A program made the translations under genes and the position numbers. Positions 44,046-55,500 of a DNA stretch of 64,000 nucleotides are shown in pieces. The notes below the pieces were generated by a model that was not told the DNA's origin, made no database searches, and saw only the letters and a program-made list of their open reading frames with translations. This stretch comes from Cryptomeria japonica (lineage: Eukaryota; Streptophyta; Pinopsida; Cupressales; Cupressaceae). Every line of letters starts with the position of its first letter. The stretch's first letter is position 1. Where the stretch lies: contig NC_081409.1 in NCBI RefSeq assembly GCF_030272615.1, positions 19,532,260-19,596,259 of the forward strand, in the 5' to 3' direction.

Positions 44046-46549
44046 TTACCAACCTCTGTCTCCTAGAAAACCATAATGTGACTTTACTTTCTCAATCTCC
44101 TCAATTGGCTTAATAAATAAAGATGTGTCATCTGTATTAATGACCTCATTTACCCTCTGAGACAAGTTATACCCCAACTCTTCCAGCCATACCTTTTCTT
44201 CTTTTAGCTGACTTGGACCAACAAAACCCCCAAAAAACAACTCATACTTATGATCAGAATATTATTTTCTATATAAGTGGGCTTTTCTCTTCACACCTGC
44301 CCTTTCTTCTGCTAATCCAATCATCCCTTTTATTAACTCACAAGTGGATTTGATATTGGCATTAGCCTCTGCCTCTCCATGAGATGAACACATAAGTTCC
44401 AACTCCACTCCCCTAGGCATCCACTTATTCAGAATTGGCTCCAAACTGGCCTTATCTTCTTTCAAATTAGTCAAAATATTCAAAATTCTTTTCATGTAAA
44501 TGTATACAATAGAGGCTCTAACTGAGTCAGCAAATTTCAAAATTGTACCTCTAACCTTTTCTTCATATTCACTTGCAAGCAAGGCTTGAGCCTGTTTAAA
44601 CTTTTCCATCAAATCTTGTATGGTTTTAGTTGCTTCGAAACCAAAGGTCATAGGAGAAGGGGGAAATTCAATGATAGGACTAGTGCGTGGGGGTCTTTCT
44701 GGAGAAGATGCAATCATTAGAGTGGAGGACTCACCCTTCTGATGTTGCCCTGCCAATTGACTTTGTAATCTAGCAATGATGCTATCCCTATTGGCTATCT
44801 CTCATTTGGCTTCATTATAAGCCCTTAGAATTGTTTCTAATCTCACCTGGATATCAACCCTCTCCTTTGCTTCCTTCTTAGCCACTGCCACACTAATTTT
44901 GTAGTTTCTAGAACTATGCTGGCAGCTTCTACCACCCTTGTGTCCTAGACTCTCTTCACTATCATACCTCCTAGGTAACTAAATTATAATGTGTCCTTCC
45001 TCCTTCTACTCTCATCCCTCTTCGAGGACCACATAACCAAAGCAACATTATCCTTACTGAATGTCACTCCTTCTAGGGGCTTGGGTTCTTTCCTTACTGC
45101 TTCAAGTACTAAGGCATATGTTGTGTCCCATTCAGGAAGGATTAAAACACCAGCCTTTGACACCATTTCTCTCCCCTTTTTAGGAGTAATGGCTTTAAAT
45201 TTTGCCATCATTTCTTGTTTCGCCTCTTCCTCCATTGTATTTACATCTTTGTGAGGTTTCTCATTCTTTTTCTTCTCACATCTTGCCTTAAATTGCTCAA
45301 TGTTTTGTTTCCAAACAAATTGCATAAAGGACCCTGTTGTAACAAAATTACTATCAGCCAGGAACTCCTCACTGGCTTGTTTGATAGCAGGGTCTAGCTC
45401 TTTTCCTTTGAACTCATCTACAGTCAAGTTCATCTCAGCACTCGGTGGCTCTTCAAGTATTCCCTCTTGTGTTTCCTCATAAGTGTAGGCAATCTCCCCA
45501 AGACTTCCTAACTGCAACAATTGCTCTATCACTTCCTGTTCATCTCCCACATGGATAGGGGATTGGGATGGAGAGTACAGAGGTTCACCTATTTGCACCT
45601 CTTTTCCTACCCTTTTCCTTTTAGGGGAGTTTTGGATGTCAATGACATCTTCTATTGCTCTCTTTCCTTTTGAAGTAGAGGGCTCACTAGTTACCAGCAC
45701 TAGCACACTATACCTTGGCTTCTTATGCATCACATAATCACCTGGAGGGATGGCCTTGGCAAAGGCAGGCTTGGCTAAAACCAACTTAGCCCTTTCAAGA
45801 TCATTCCTCATTATAACCTCCCTCTTTTCCTTCAATGTCTGCATTAGGTCTTCAAAATAAAGAATTAAGAATTTAATTTTCTCCTCAAAGGGAGTAAAAC
45901 TAGATAGAGGATCATAACCACCATCAAATTGGTGAATAAAATCAAGAGCCTTCTTGTATGCTACCCATTTTTCTTTTCTCAATTCTTGCTCATCTAGATT
46001 GAATTCATTTCTGATCAGATCCTCAGGAAAATGGAACTGATGTGGTCTACCTTTACATACTACTCTCTTTCTGAACATACCATTGAAGAAATCTTTAGGG
46101 TCAACAAATCTTGATACTGCAGTAGACAACCTATATGGTTGAAAGAAATCATCAAAGTGTTTCTAGCCACCCTTGGTGATTACAAATTGATGAGCCATGG
46201 TGATGGTTGGGAAAATGGTCCCTTTCCCCCTATTTGTTAACTCTGCCTCTTGCACAGCCCCAATTTGCCTTAGGATCTCTGCAATTCCTATCTTCAATGG
46301 GACTTGATAGGGCAACAAATATGGAGTTCCTCTGAATCCATAAACTCTAAACACTATAGAGACAGGGTACAAGTATATATCACCCCAATTGTGCACAATC
46401 TTGATACCTTTAGCAAATTATTTAGGCCTAAGGAACTCTAGGAGGGCCTTAGGGATCCTAGGGTTTTATTGGCACAAAAGAATCCTAAGTCTAGATGCAA
46501 AGCATCTGTCAAACTTCAAGTAACTGGCATCCTCTATTAGGAATCCCAT
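44046..46549 (-). pseudogene. Decayed ORF of unknown function, cut by Copia H
   Basis: Minus-strand frames at 46549-46163, 46129-44984, 44756-44262 and 44240-44046 read as one broken protein of about 800 residues. The start contains LKFDRCFASRLRILLCQ, NWGDIYLYPVSIVFRVYG and TPYLLPYQVPLKIGIAEILR. The middle is charged and has a basic NSPKRKRVGKE (possible nuclear signal). The C-terminal part is helical. The 381-codon frame is open, while stops at three sites and a frameshift near 44900 break the rest. I do not recognise the family. Its N-terminal end is removed by the LTR at 46550, so the rest should lie beyond the window. Confidence 0.6.
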
Positions 46550-47320
46550 TGATACTGAGAGGGGGGGGTGAATCAGTATCTGATCGGTGATTAGAATTTC
46601 TTGAATTAAAACATGCAGAACATATTATAATAGTGTATCGGTATGCAAGAAATAATGCAGTAAATAGAATCAAGAACATCAACATGAAAAGCACACCATA
46701 ACAGAAGGTTTTAACGAGGAAACCTGGTGTGGGAAAAACCTCGGCGGGATTTGTGACCCACAATATTCACTCACTGGCCAATAAGAGAATATTACTTGCA
46801 ATAGGGGCCTGCACAAGCAAGAAGGCCAACTGCCTAGAGCTCACTGCTCAATGGGAAGTTTTACTGACTTACAATGAAGATTATACAAATCCAATATCTT
46901 GTACTACTTTACAATAGCATCTATAATGCCTGATCTAGTACTGGTTGCTGCTCTGCTTCTTACATAAACCCTTAGCCTATATTTCACATAATAGGTCTGC
47001 CTAATATTTTTCTTTTATTCTCCCTCACACATTACCAAATGTCTACAATGATCTCTTTTATATATAAGAGTCATTTTACAATTTGCCAAGTCGGCTTACA
47101 AAATAATAAACAAAATAAAATATAACAAAATCTTGTCGGCCTCTATGCCGGTATACTTCTTTTCTTTGTGCCAGTGTCAGTGTCTTGAGTGCCAGTGTAG
47201 AGTGTGATCTACTGATGCTGGTATAATGCTTTTGTCGATGCCATAGGATTGCAAGGTTGCCATCAATTACAAAACCTTCAATCACATACAATGTCTCATT
47301 GGAGTGTGCATATGCCAACA
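46550..47320 (-). repeat. 3' LTR of Copia-type element H
   Basis: The minus strand starts TGTTGGCATATGCACACTCC at 47320 after a polypurine tract and ends CACCCCCCCTCTCAGTATCA at 46550. Both ends match the LTR of Copia G. The LTR is 771 bp, half of G's. The flanking 5-mer on the left is CCCAT (46545-46549); its partner would be right of the window. Confidence 0.88.
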
Positions 47321-47334
47321 ATCTCCCCCTTTGG
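47321..47334 (-). promoter_or_regulatory. Polypurine tract of element H
   Basis: The minus strand reads CCAAAGGGGGAGAT next to the LTR start, as in G. Confidence 0.8.
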
Positions 47335-47674
47335 CATTGGTGGCAACACTCATGAGAAATTTAAAAAATGTATCAAAAAATGTGAAGTCCAAAAATGTTA
47401 CCAAAAATGTGTTTGCTCCCCCTGAGCATATGATTCCTGTGATATTGAATTTTCTCATCCCACCACTCCCCCTTTGGAATCAATGACAAAGGTTGTCAAG
47501 ATGTCAGTAGAGTTTGTAGTTTCAACCTTGTAACTGGGTGGTTACAATTTGAAAAAGATCTCCCAAAATCAAGTTTATACTATCCATAAATTTCTTGCTA
47601 TCCTTTATTGTTGTCTCTGTTCTCTTCACTGTACCGGTGAGATGCTCCAAATGCTCTGCCGATGTTTTTTGTCC
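47335..47674 (-). other. 3' untranslated stretch of element H
   Basis: Between the polypurine tract and the stop of the long ORF. A second tract-like AAAGGGGGAGTGGTGG lies at about 47462-47477 (minus strand). Nothing else is recognised. Confidence 0.45.
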
Positions 47675-50158
47675 CTATATTAGTGCCTCAGATACTTCCT
47701 TCCGTAGTGATGCTAGATAGTCCAATCTTGGACTTAGTTTTAGTCTCAAATGTTTTGCCTTATTCACTATTCTTTCTTTCTCTCTTTCCAATTTAAGTAA
47801 ATCTTCTTCAAAATTTGTTATCTTCTCCTCAAAAACTGATAGTGTATCAGATGAGTTAACAAAATTATCTACAAGTTTATTGATCTCATCCTGTACCTTG
47901 CTCATCTTTTTGTCTATATCTACAGTCAAAAAGTTTGTCTTACAGGTGTCTTTGTACAAAGTTTTGTACTCTTTCAATAAATTACACAATTCCAGTAGAA
48001 GTGTGTCAAAATCTCTGTTACACTTCTTTATTTGCTTATCAAAGAATTTCTGTTTTTCAATTTCTACTTTATCCTTCAATGACTCTTCCTTTATTTTCTC
48101 AATTTTTTCTGTGATATATTTACACAGTGTATCAAGTTGTCCTAAAGAATCTTTATTGTCTATATTACAGTTAGGAGCAATTACCTTCAAAATTGTTATG
48201 GTATCATCAATTGCCTTGTAAGCTTGTGAGCTGCAGTCTATTATCTTTTTGATTGAATCTAATAGTACCTCAGTCACATTAGTTGATTTGTAGCCTAATG
48301 ATGAACCAACATTCTGAGTACCATCAGTGGAAGTAACCAAGCTTGTATTGACCTCTAGTAGGTCTGTTTGTGTCAAAATTTCTTTAAGCAATGGTTTTTC
48401 TATTTCTCCAGTTGTCGGTGGCACTGTTTCCTTATGTTTCTGTTCTTCTTGTTGTTGTTCCTATTCCAGTGCCTTTTGCTCTATTTGTTGCATTGTCTCA
48501 GTCTGAGTCTCTACCTTTTTCTCTTTGTCTTCTGCTGGTTTCTCCTGTGTGTTTTCAGTTTGCTCAGCTACCGGAGGCTCACTAGCCATGTCAGTCTTAT
48601 CAGCTATATCTTTGTCTACCACTATGTTGATCTTTTGAGTATCAACATCCACAATATATAAGACTTCAGGATTAGGATTACCATCCTCTACATCCATACT
48701 CTCAGTTGTCGGTTGATCTTCTATAGCTGTTGTTTTTACCAATGGAGTATTCAAAGGAGGTGGGGGTAAGTTGTCTCTAACCTTGATACTAGGTGGTCAA
48801 CCAACTTTACCTTTACCCTTGTCTCTATCTTTCTGATAAACTTTTATGGGTTTGGAGTTCCTGTATTCTTCTTGTTTTTCTTTTTCAACTAGGAATATAT
48901 CCCATCCATTTTCTGTTTCCTTAGTCACCTCATTAACTCTTCCAACCATTAAAGCAATGTGTCGGTGTGCAGTAGAAAATACTGACTAGTTGGCTTGAGC
49001 AATTAGGTCATCAATTTCTTTGGGTGAATTTACCAGATAAATAGCAAGTAGCTTTTCAATATTTATCTTCTTGTCTAGTTCTACTACTGCTTGTCTTCTT
49101 GCTTCCAGTCTATTAAATAGTTCATCTGGAACTTCATTTACTACTTCCATCAAAAACTTCTTATACATATCCATATGCAATATAACACTATTTTCAACTT
49201 GTTCTTTTTCATCAGTTGTTAAAGTGTCATATATTTTTTCTATGTTTTTCAATTTACCTTCCTCTGTAATTTCATTCAACAGTATATCAAAAGGGGTCAT
49301 CTTTGTTTGTCCTTTTCTTCTTTTTGGGTGTCAGTTTCTTCTTCTTTGGTGTAGCCTTTCTTACCAGAGATCTCACTACTTGTTGTTTTTGTCTTGTCCT
49401 CCTGGTGAGGGTGTGGTTGCCAGTGAGGGATCTCTTTTCCTTACAACTCTTTTGAAAGTTGCAGACATGTCACTCCCCGAAGAAGTACCTACCGGTGATA
49501 GGTGAGTTTCAGGTTGTGGAGTTGCTAACTCATCCTCTGTAATACCAGTTTTCTTCAACACATCTTCTTTGATAGCCTTTTCTTGTCTAGAACCTTTCCT
49601 TACAACAGCCTCAACCTTTTTCACTCTTTTCTTTGATTGTATTTGGCTTTCAATAGTTTCTGCACTACCAAATATTTCTTCCTTAGGTTCTCTAGGGGCT
49701 TCTAGAAGTGCTTTAGCATATGTTTCAATTATATGATCATCTGTTTCATAGCCCATCTCGGTTACCCAAACTATCCTAGGGATGACTTCTTCCATCCAGA
49801 TTTCATCCTTCTTGATGACAAAGCATATTTCATCTTTGTATTTGTCGACAATCTTTTGTGATAACCTGATTCTTTTCTTCATTTTGGCCTTTAATGCTTG
49901 AAAGAAGTCATGAATATTGTTTTCCTTGTTTTCTCCCATGTTATTGAATAGTTCTGTTAACTATTTGCCTACCGGTATGTCATATCCAAGTTCTTTGTAG
50001 CCTATACCGGGAACCTGTTTTGTTATATGTAGCATCAGACATACTAACAGATTTCCAAACCTGAAAGTTCCTTTCTTGTCCTTCTTAATCTTTCCAAGGT
50101 TCTCAATTAATTCATCTTTTAACCACTCACATATATCAATCTTTGCATTATCTGTGAC
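47675..50158 (-). pseudogene. Extra ORF of Copia H, C-terminal part
   Basis: Minus-strand frames at 50161-49961, 49939-49376, 49300-48986, 48754-48461 and 48424-47675 form one broken protein lying between pol (outside the window) and the 3' LTR. In order: a folded part (DICEWLKDELIENLGKIKK, NLLVCLMLHITKQVPGIGY), a charged segment with KKRVKKVEAVVRKGSRQEK, acidic low complexity, and about 200 residues of heptad-like coiled coil (DKVEIEKQKFFDKQIKK, FEEDLLKLEREKERIVNK). Sirevirus-like Copia elements carry a coiled-coil ORF in this place; that comparison is an inference. E is inserted at its upstream end. Confidence 0.7.
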
Positions 50159-50163
50159 CATAT
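50159..50163 (+). other. Left target-site duplication of element E
   Basis: CATAT, repeated exactly at 63426-63430. It was made when E inserted into the ORF of H. Confidence 0.95.
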
Positions 50164-51720
50164 TGTAGACATCTAAAAATGGTCAATGCTTGCGGAATCA
50201 TACTTTAACATTTGCGCACTGCCTTATTTTAGGGTTTTTGCATCGCATTAACATTTCTCCTATGTCACGCACTTGGTTTTTTATCATTTGCGAGCATCGA
50301 GTCCTTCTTCTGCATTCTTTATTTATCTTGCTCTCAAATTTGGTCTTGTCGACAACAATCTTCAGTCATGATTTTAGTCAATCTTATCCTATCGCATCAA
50401 TGTGCGTGCTCATTTGTCATCATTTTGGACATCGTCAATCCTAATTAGGGTTTTGTCCTCTTATCAATCTTGTCATTTTGTGATCGATTTGTCATCGATC
50501 ATTGTCCTCTTATCAATCTTGTTGTTTTGCGATCGATTTGTCATCGATCGTTGTCATTTTCAATCTTGTCGTTTTGCAATCGATTTGTCATCGATCATTG
50601 TCCTCTTATCAATCTTGTTGTTTTGCGATTGATTTCTCATCGATCGCTGTCATTTTCAATCTTGTCGACTTGCGATCGATTTGTCATCGATCGTTGTCAT
50701 TTTCAATCTTATCGACTTGCGATCGATTTGTCATCGATCGTGGTCATTTTCAATCTTGTCGTCTTACGATCAATTTGTCATTGATTGTCGTCCTTCTCAA
50801 TCATGTCAATTTGGATCAATTTGTCATTGTTCCTCGTCAATTGGTGCATTTATCAATCAAATCATTTATCAATTCAAAATCATGATCGAATCGACATCAA
50901 ATCAATCTTACATCAAGACCTAATTGTCGTCCTTGCATTTCTAATTTATCTTCTAGGGTTTCATGATTTATTCATTTAACATTGTTTGTCATTTTCTCTC
51001 CATTTTTCTCTTTGGGATAAATGATTTATTTATTTATCCTAATTCTTCTTGTCACAATTAAATGTTTATTTAATTGGCTAATTAATTCCTCCTATTTTTG
51101 TAAATTAATTAATGAATGAGAAATTATTAATTAATTTACCAAATTTTCATCAATTTCCTAAATTCCAAGTCATCATTTCTAACCTAATTTTCTAATTGTT
51201 TCTAATGTCTATTTCTATTTCAAAATCTTGTCATAAATTCTTGCATAGCAATTTGTCATAAATTGTCATAAATTGTCATAAATCCTTACATAGCAATTTG
51301 TCATACACTTGTCATAATTTTGCTATTCCTGATTTGAATTTCCATTCGAATCACTTTCATGCTAATTTGATCTTTTCTCCAATTTTTCTATAAATTGGAT
51401 GAATTTCTTCAATCAAAGTCCCTGGTCGAATCAATCACGCTTCTAGTATTCCTGCGCTACCATCTTGTCTACTTGCTTTCACATCATGCTTATGCACTAG
51501 TAGGTGAGATCCACAAACAAAGCTATTTGAAGGAGAAAGAAGGAAAATGGAGCCACATGAAGGAGACATTCACGTTTGCAAGGGTTTGCGTTTGAATTGA
51601 TGTCTTGTTTTCATGTCTTTATTGAGTGTTTTTAGGATTGTTATCATTGCAATTGAGTTTTCGTGATTTGAACTAGGCTAATATTGATTTGCTTTGATGA
51701 TTTCCAGATTCGTACCTACA
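50164..51720 (+). repeat. 5' LTR of element E
   Basis: Starts TGTAGACATCTAAAAATGG and ends GATTCGTACCTACA. U3 carries a tandem array (50460-50840) and AATTGTCATAA copies at 51258-51290. The TATA box is TATAAATT at 51389. U3 at 51010-51140 has ATTAATTAATGAATGAG-type AT palindromes. Confidence 0.96.
50460..50840 (+). repeat. 47-50 bp tandem array in U3 (5' LTR of E)
   Basis: About eight units such as TTTTCAATCTTGTCG followed by GCGATCGATTTGTCATCGAT. Each unit contains the dyad GATCGAT...ATCGATC. It lies about 550-900 bp upstream of the TATA box, an enhancer-like position. The 3' LTR copy at 62150-62540 has lost part of one unit. Confidence 0.9.
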
Positions 51721-51725
51721 TTAAT

Positions 51726-51743
51726 TGGTGAACTCGATGTGAA
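51726..51743 (+). promoter_or_regulatory. Primer-binding site of element E
   Basis: TGGTGAACTCGATGTGAA five bases after the LTR end, a variant of the TGGTGAACCCGACGTGAA of C and A with two C-to-T changes. Confidence 0.75.
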
Positions 51744-51835
51744 CTAACCCCTTAATCATGTTTTGAGTGCTTTTGAGTTGATTTGCAGGTGAAAAACCCA
51801 AGAAACAGGGTAATGCAAGGCTTTCTAAGAACTTT

Positions 51836-51995
51836 TGTGCCTGTGTAGGAGCAATCTGCGCCTGTGTCAAGCATTTTGCGCCTGTGTCAAGGACTTCTAC
51901 ACCTATGTCAAAGGGATCTGTACCTGTGCTACTGCATTATGCGCCTATGTTATTGCATTATGCGCCTGTGTGAGACATTCTGCGCCTGTGTAGGG
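51836..51995 (+). repeat. TGCGCCTGTGT motif array in the leader of E
   Basis: Eight copies of TGCGCCTGTGTCAAG and variants at spacings of about 15-25 bp. Related sense and antisense units recur at 61225-61340 inside the PMD intron. Confidence 0.85.
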
Positions 51996-53829
51996 CCAGA
52001 AATAGAGGTAAAAAGCAGTGTTTTTTACTTGCAAATTATTTTGTTTTGCATTATGTTTCTGCTTTTTGGTTTTATGGTACTAATTCTTTGTGCAGCACCT
52101 TGGCATTACGCATGGCAAAGACAAAAAAATGAAACTACTAACACATTTTATGCAGGTTCGCTAGTCAAAGATCAAACATATCAAACTTCTAACTTGGTGT
52201 TTTTGCAGGTTGCCTTGTACTCCAACTAAACTTTGTGTTTGTAATTCATAGTTAGGCACCTAGTATGATTGCTAAATAGGATGGAATGAACGTGTGTTTG
52301 CTTTGATTGTTGAGTTTGACATTGGAGTAGGAGAGTATGCTCTCATCCTTTTTAGGGTGATCAGAAATCCAGATCTTCGATACCATTCTCTTGGTTCAAA
52401 TTGTTTGTTACCTTTAGAGGGCCTGCCTTCTCGACCATTTGCTTTCTTTTGCAAGCAAGTGACAATCATGAGAAGGGAACGACCCAAAGTGAGTATAGCT
52501 AGAATACCCTTGCATTCTAACTCACTATAAATAAATACCTGATGAGCGAAAGCTTTGAAGGAAGGGTTACGTGGGAATTGTAGTTACTTGGGAGGTGATG
52601 ACCCTTGGACTCTTTCTCATATCAACATCTAAGTAGGGCCTTGTGGTCTAAATCATGCTTGCATGACTACATTTGTTTGGTATCTTGGTGGGCTTAATGT
52701 CTCAATCACGCTTGCGTGACACCAAGGAGTAATGCTTAACAGAAATCCTTACTAAACACCTTGTATTTAGAGGCCAAAAATCCTTCTAGTTGCTTGAGAA
52801 GGACAAGTTTGGATACTTGGAAGAGATACTAAGTTCACCATGGGGAGATTTCCATGGGGACTGATGCTTGGTTGCTCTAAGAAGTGAGTGTCGTGGAGGG
52901 GAGCCCGTGGGGTCAAGCATCTATGTATTCTCCTTGAATCTCATAATGAGTCTACCTCTTCAAGTACCTACTGTCCTTGCCTACCATAAGAAATGTGTGA
53001 ATGAGCATAATTGTCTTGAGTCTAAGTTGAAATATCTTGTCTTCTTTGTTTGTCAAAAGTTGAGATGTGTCTCATTTCAAAAACAAGACAAATTGATTCA
53101 AAACAAGGTTAAACCCAAGAGTATTTCATTCAACAAACTTCAAAACACCTTCAAACATGGTTGTCAAACAATAAAATCTTGTATCAACATTCATGTCACT
53201 TAGATTTAGGTTCATCCTAGGTTTGCATTTTCCAAATTCATTGTCAATTACCAAGGTTAAGTTTCACCTAGGTCATACTCCTTTGCCTATCAATAAGGGT
53301 TATCCATTTGCATGTGTCCTCTTGCATTAGAGTAATACCATTGTCATACATTCGTATTTGCATACCCTAGGTCTCTTCATTAAGCTTAGGTCATTATCAT
53401 ATCATATTAGGATCATTTGAATAGTAATTGTCCCTTTGCATATAGTGTCAAAACTAGGCTTTGTCATACTTGAGTAATCCAAATCTTTGATAAATCCTAA
53501 GTCATTGTTAGGAAGTCTAGAACTTATCAAACCTTTTCTCTTTTTGTCATTTGGTCAAACCTAGCTTAGTATCCAAGCATATAGGGGAGACATTGTCATT
53601 TTGTCCTTTTGTCACTTGGTCTTTTTGTCCTTTGAGGTCTAGACATCATTTCAATTTCCTAAGGGTCTCTTTTTAGATTTACATTTCAAAAGTTTGTCAA
53701 AATCTTGAAAAACAACCAAAAACATAGGTTGCATTCTTGCCATAGATTGCATTTTCATCTATTTAGTTTTCATTTAGTTGCATACCATACATTATCCTTG
53801 AAAAATTCCAAAAATATTGCTTTCGCATA
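51996..53829 (+). other. Remaining leader of element E
   Basis: Non-coding. 52340-52910 is the leader block shared with F and with 1-483. It includes two hairpins, TCATGCTTGCATGA (52653-52666) and TCACGCTTGCGTGA (52706-52719); the second is enclosed by CTTGGTG (52684) and CACCAAG (52720). 53200-53640 has repeated CCTAGGT words and TTTGTC runs. No gag or protease remnant was found between 52900 and 53829. Confidence 0.6.
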
Positions 53830-55000
53830 GTGACATGCCTGTTGAGACAAGGACAAAATCAAAAAGATAGGTCTTTGAGTGAACACAGTAAGGCACTCTC
53901 TGATCATGAAAAAGTAAAAATAAAAGACGTACCTGCAGGTGAAAACCTCTCTGAGGCGCCCAAAGGTGGAAGAGTGGACATGCCCCTATCAAGTCAGGAT
54001 AAATCAACATTGCTTGTGGAAATGACCGAAGAGATAAATTTGGGTACACTTGACAACCCTAAGGTCATTCATTTTGCTGCTTCTCTATCAAAACAGGAAA
54101 AGATAGATTTTGTCAATTTCTTTTTTGAGAAGAAGATCAGCTTTGCATGGTCCTATGCAGATATGCCTAGCCTTGATCCAGAATTAGTCCTTCATCACTT
54201 GCCATTAAAAGCAGATGCCAAGCCTGTCAAACAAAAACTTAGAAAGATGCATCCCCAGGTGGCTCTTTTGGTCAAGGTAGAACTGAAAAAATTACTAGAT
54301 GTGGGCTTTATCAGACCCATTGATTATGCAGACTGGATTTCAAATTTGGTACCAGTTAGCAAAGTAATTGGGGGCATCAGAATCTGTATAGATTTTAGGG
54401 ATCTCAATAAAGCATGCCCTAAAGACGACTTTCCACTGCCAAATATAGACATCATAGTTGACATGACTGCTGGATATGAGATGCTCTCATTGATGGATGG
54501 TTTCTCCGGCTATAACCAAATTCGCATTGCTCCTAAAGATCAACATAAGACTGCATTCACCTGTGCTTAGGGTACTTACTATTGGAATGTGATGCCCTTT
54601 GGTCTTAAAAATGCTAGCGCAACATATCAAAGAGCGGTGACGACAATTTTCCATGATTTCATGCATACTTTGATGGAGGACTATGTTGATGACTTATTAT
54701 GCAAATCTGTCACAAGAGATAGTCATCTAGCCATCCTGGGCCCAATCTTTGATTGAATGGAGACCTACAAGCTCAGACTCAATCCAAAGAAGTGTGTCTT
54801 TGGTGTCATAGCCGGCAAATTACTAGGGTACATTGTTTCTCACCGAGGCATCAAAGTCAACCCGGCCAAGGTTAAAGCAATAATGGATATGCCTCCTCCT
54901 TCCAACTCCGTCAACTAAGAAGTCTACAAGGAAAGCTACAGTCAATCTACCACTTTATAGCTCAATTGGTAGACAAATGTCATCCATTCCAGCATTTATT
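53830..55000 (+). pseudogene. pol: Reverse transcriptase of element E
   Basis: A short N-terminal stretch (GENLSEAPKG at about residue 37, encoded across a copy of the two-stem motif at 53938-53960) leads to Ty3 RT: FAWSYADMPSLDPELV, KQKLRKMHPQVALLVK, DVGFIRPIDYADWISN, DFRDLNKACPKDDFPLPNID, MDGFSGYNQIRIAP, NVMPFGLKNASATYQRA and catalytic YVDDLLCKS. A stop at 54568 replaces the Trp seen in C, another at 54755 replaces Arg, and a deletion near 54905 shifts the frame. These are consistent with decay from a once functional RT. It is closely related to C's RT. Confidence 0.93.
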
Positions 55001-55500
55001 GCATAAAGGTGTCACTTTTAAACGGACTGAGCAATGTCAATCAGCATTTCAAGCTCTCAAGGACTATTTGTTGTTGCCGCCTATTCTAATGCCTCCTATA
55101 GAGGGAAAGCCATTTATATTGTATATTTCTGCAACTGAAACGGCACTAGGAGTTCTCTTGGCCCAACAGGATGAGAACGACAAAGAGCGAGCTATTTATT
55201 ATATTAGTCGGACACTAGTAGGCTATGAGCTGAATTATTCAACTATTTAACGGGCATGCTTAGCAGTGGTCTTTGCAACACAGAAACTCCGACACTATAT
55301 GTTAAATCACCAAACATTGTTGGTTGCAAAAATTGATCCCTTGAAATACTTGCTTAGCAGAGCAGCTTTGACGGGTCACCTAGCAAAGTGGGTTATGATC
55401 CTCAGTGAATTTGATATTGAGTACATGGAGCGAAAGGCAAAAAAAGGACAAGTCATAGTGGATCAACTTGCAGAGGCTCCTATTTATGATGATCATCCCA
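55001..55500 (+). pseudogene. pol: RNase H of element E
   Basis: Ty3-type RNase H: FILYISATETALGVLLAQQD, RAIYYISRTLVGYELNYSTI, stop at 55248, then ACLAVVFATQKLRHYM and KIDPLKYLLSRAALTGHLAK. It degrades the RNA strand of RNA-DNA hybrids. A linker (WVMILSEFDIEYMERKAKKG) joins it to the second RNase H. Confidence 0.88.

Noticed and set aside
50402..50923. Overlapping open frames in several phases with repeated Ser/Ile/Arg-rich units (also 62100-62666)
   Set aside because: They are translations of the U3 tandem array; all frames are open because of the repeat, and the array sits upstream of the TATA box.
51836..51995. CRISPR-like array
   Set aside because: Units are short and degenerate without constant repeats or spacers, in plant retrotransposon DNA.
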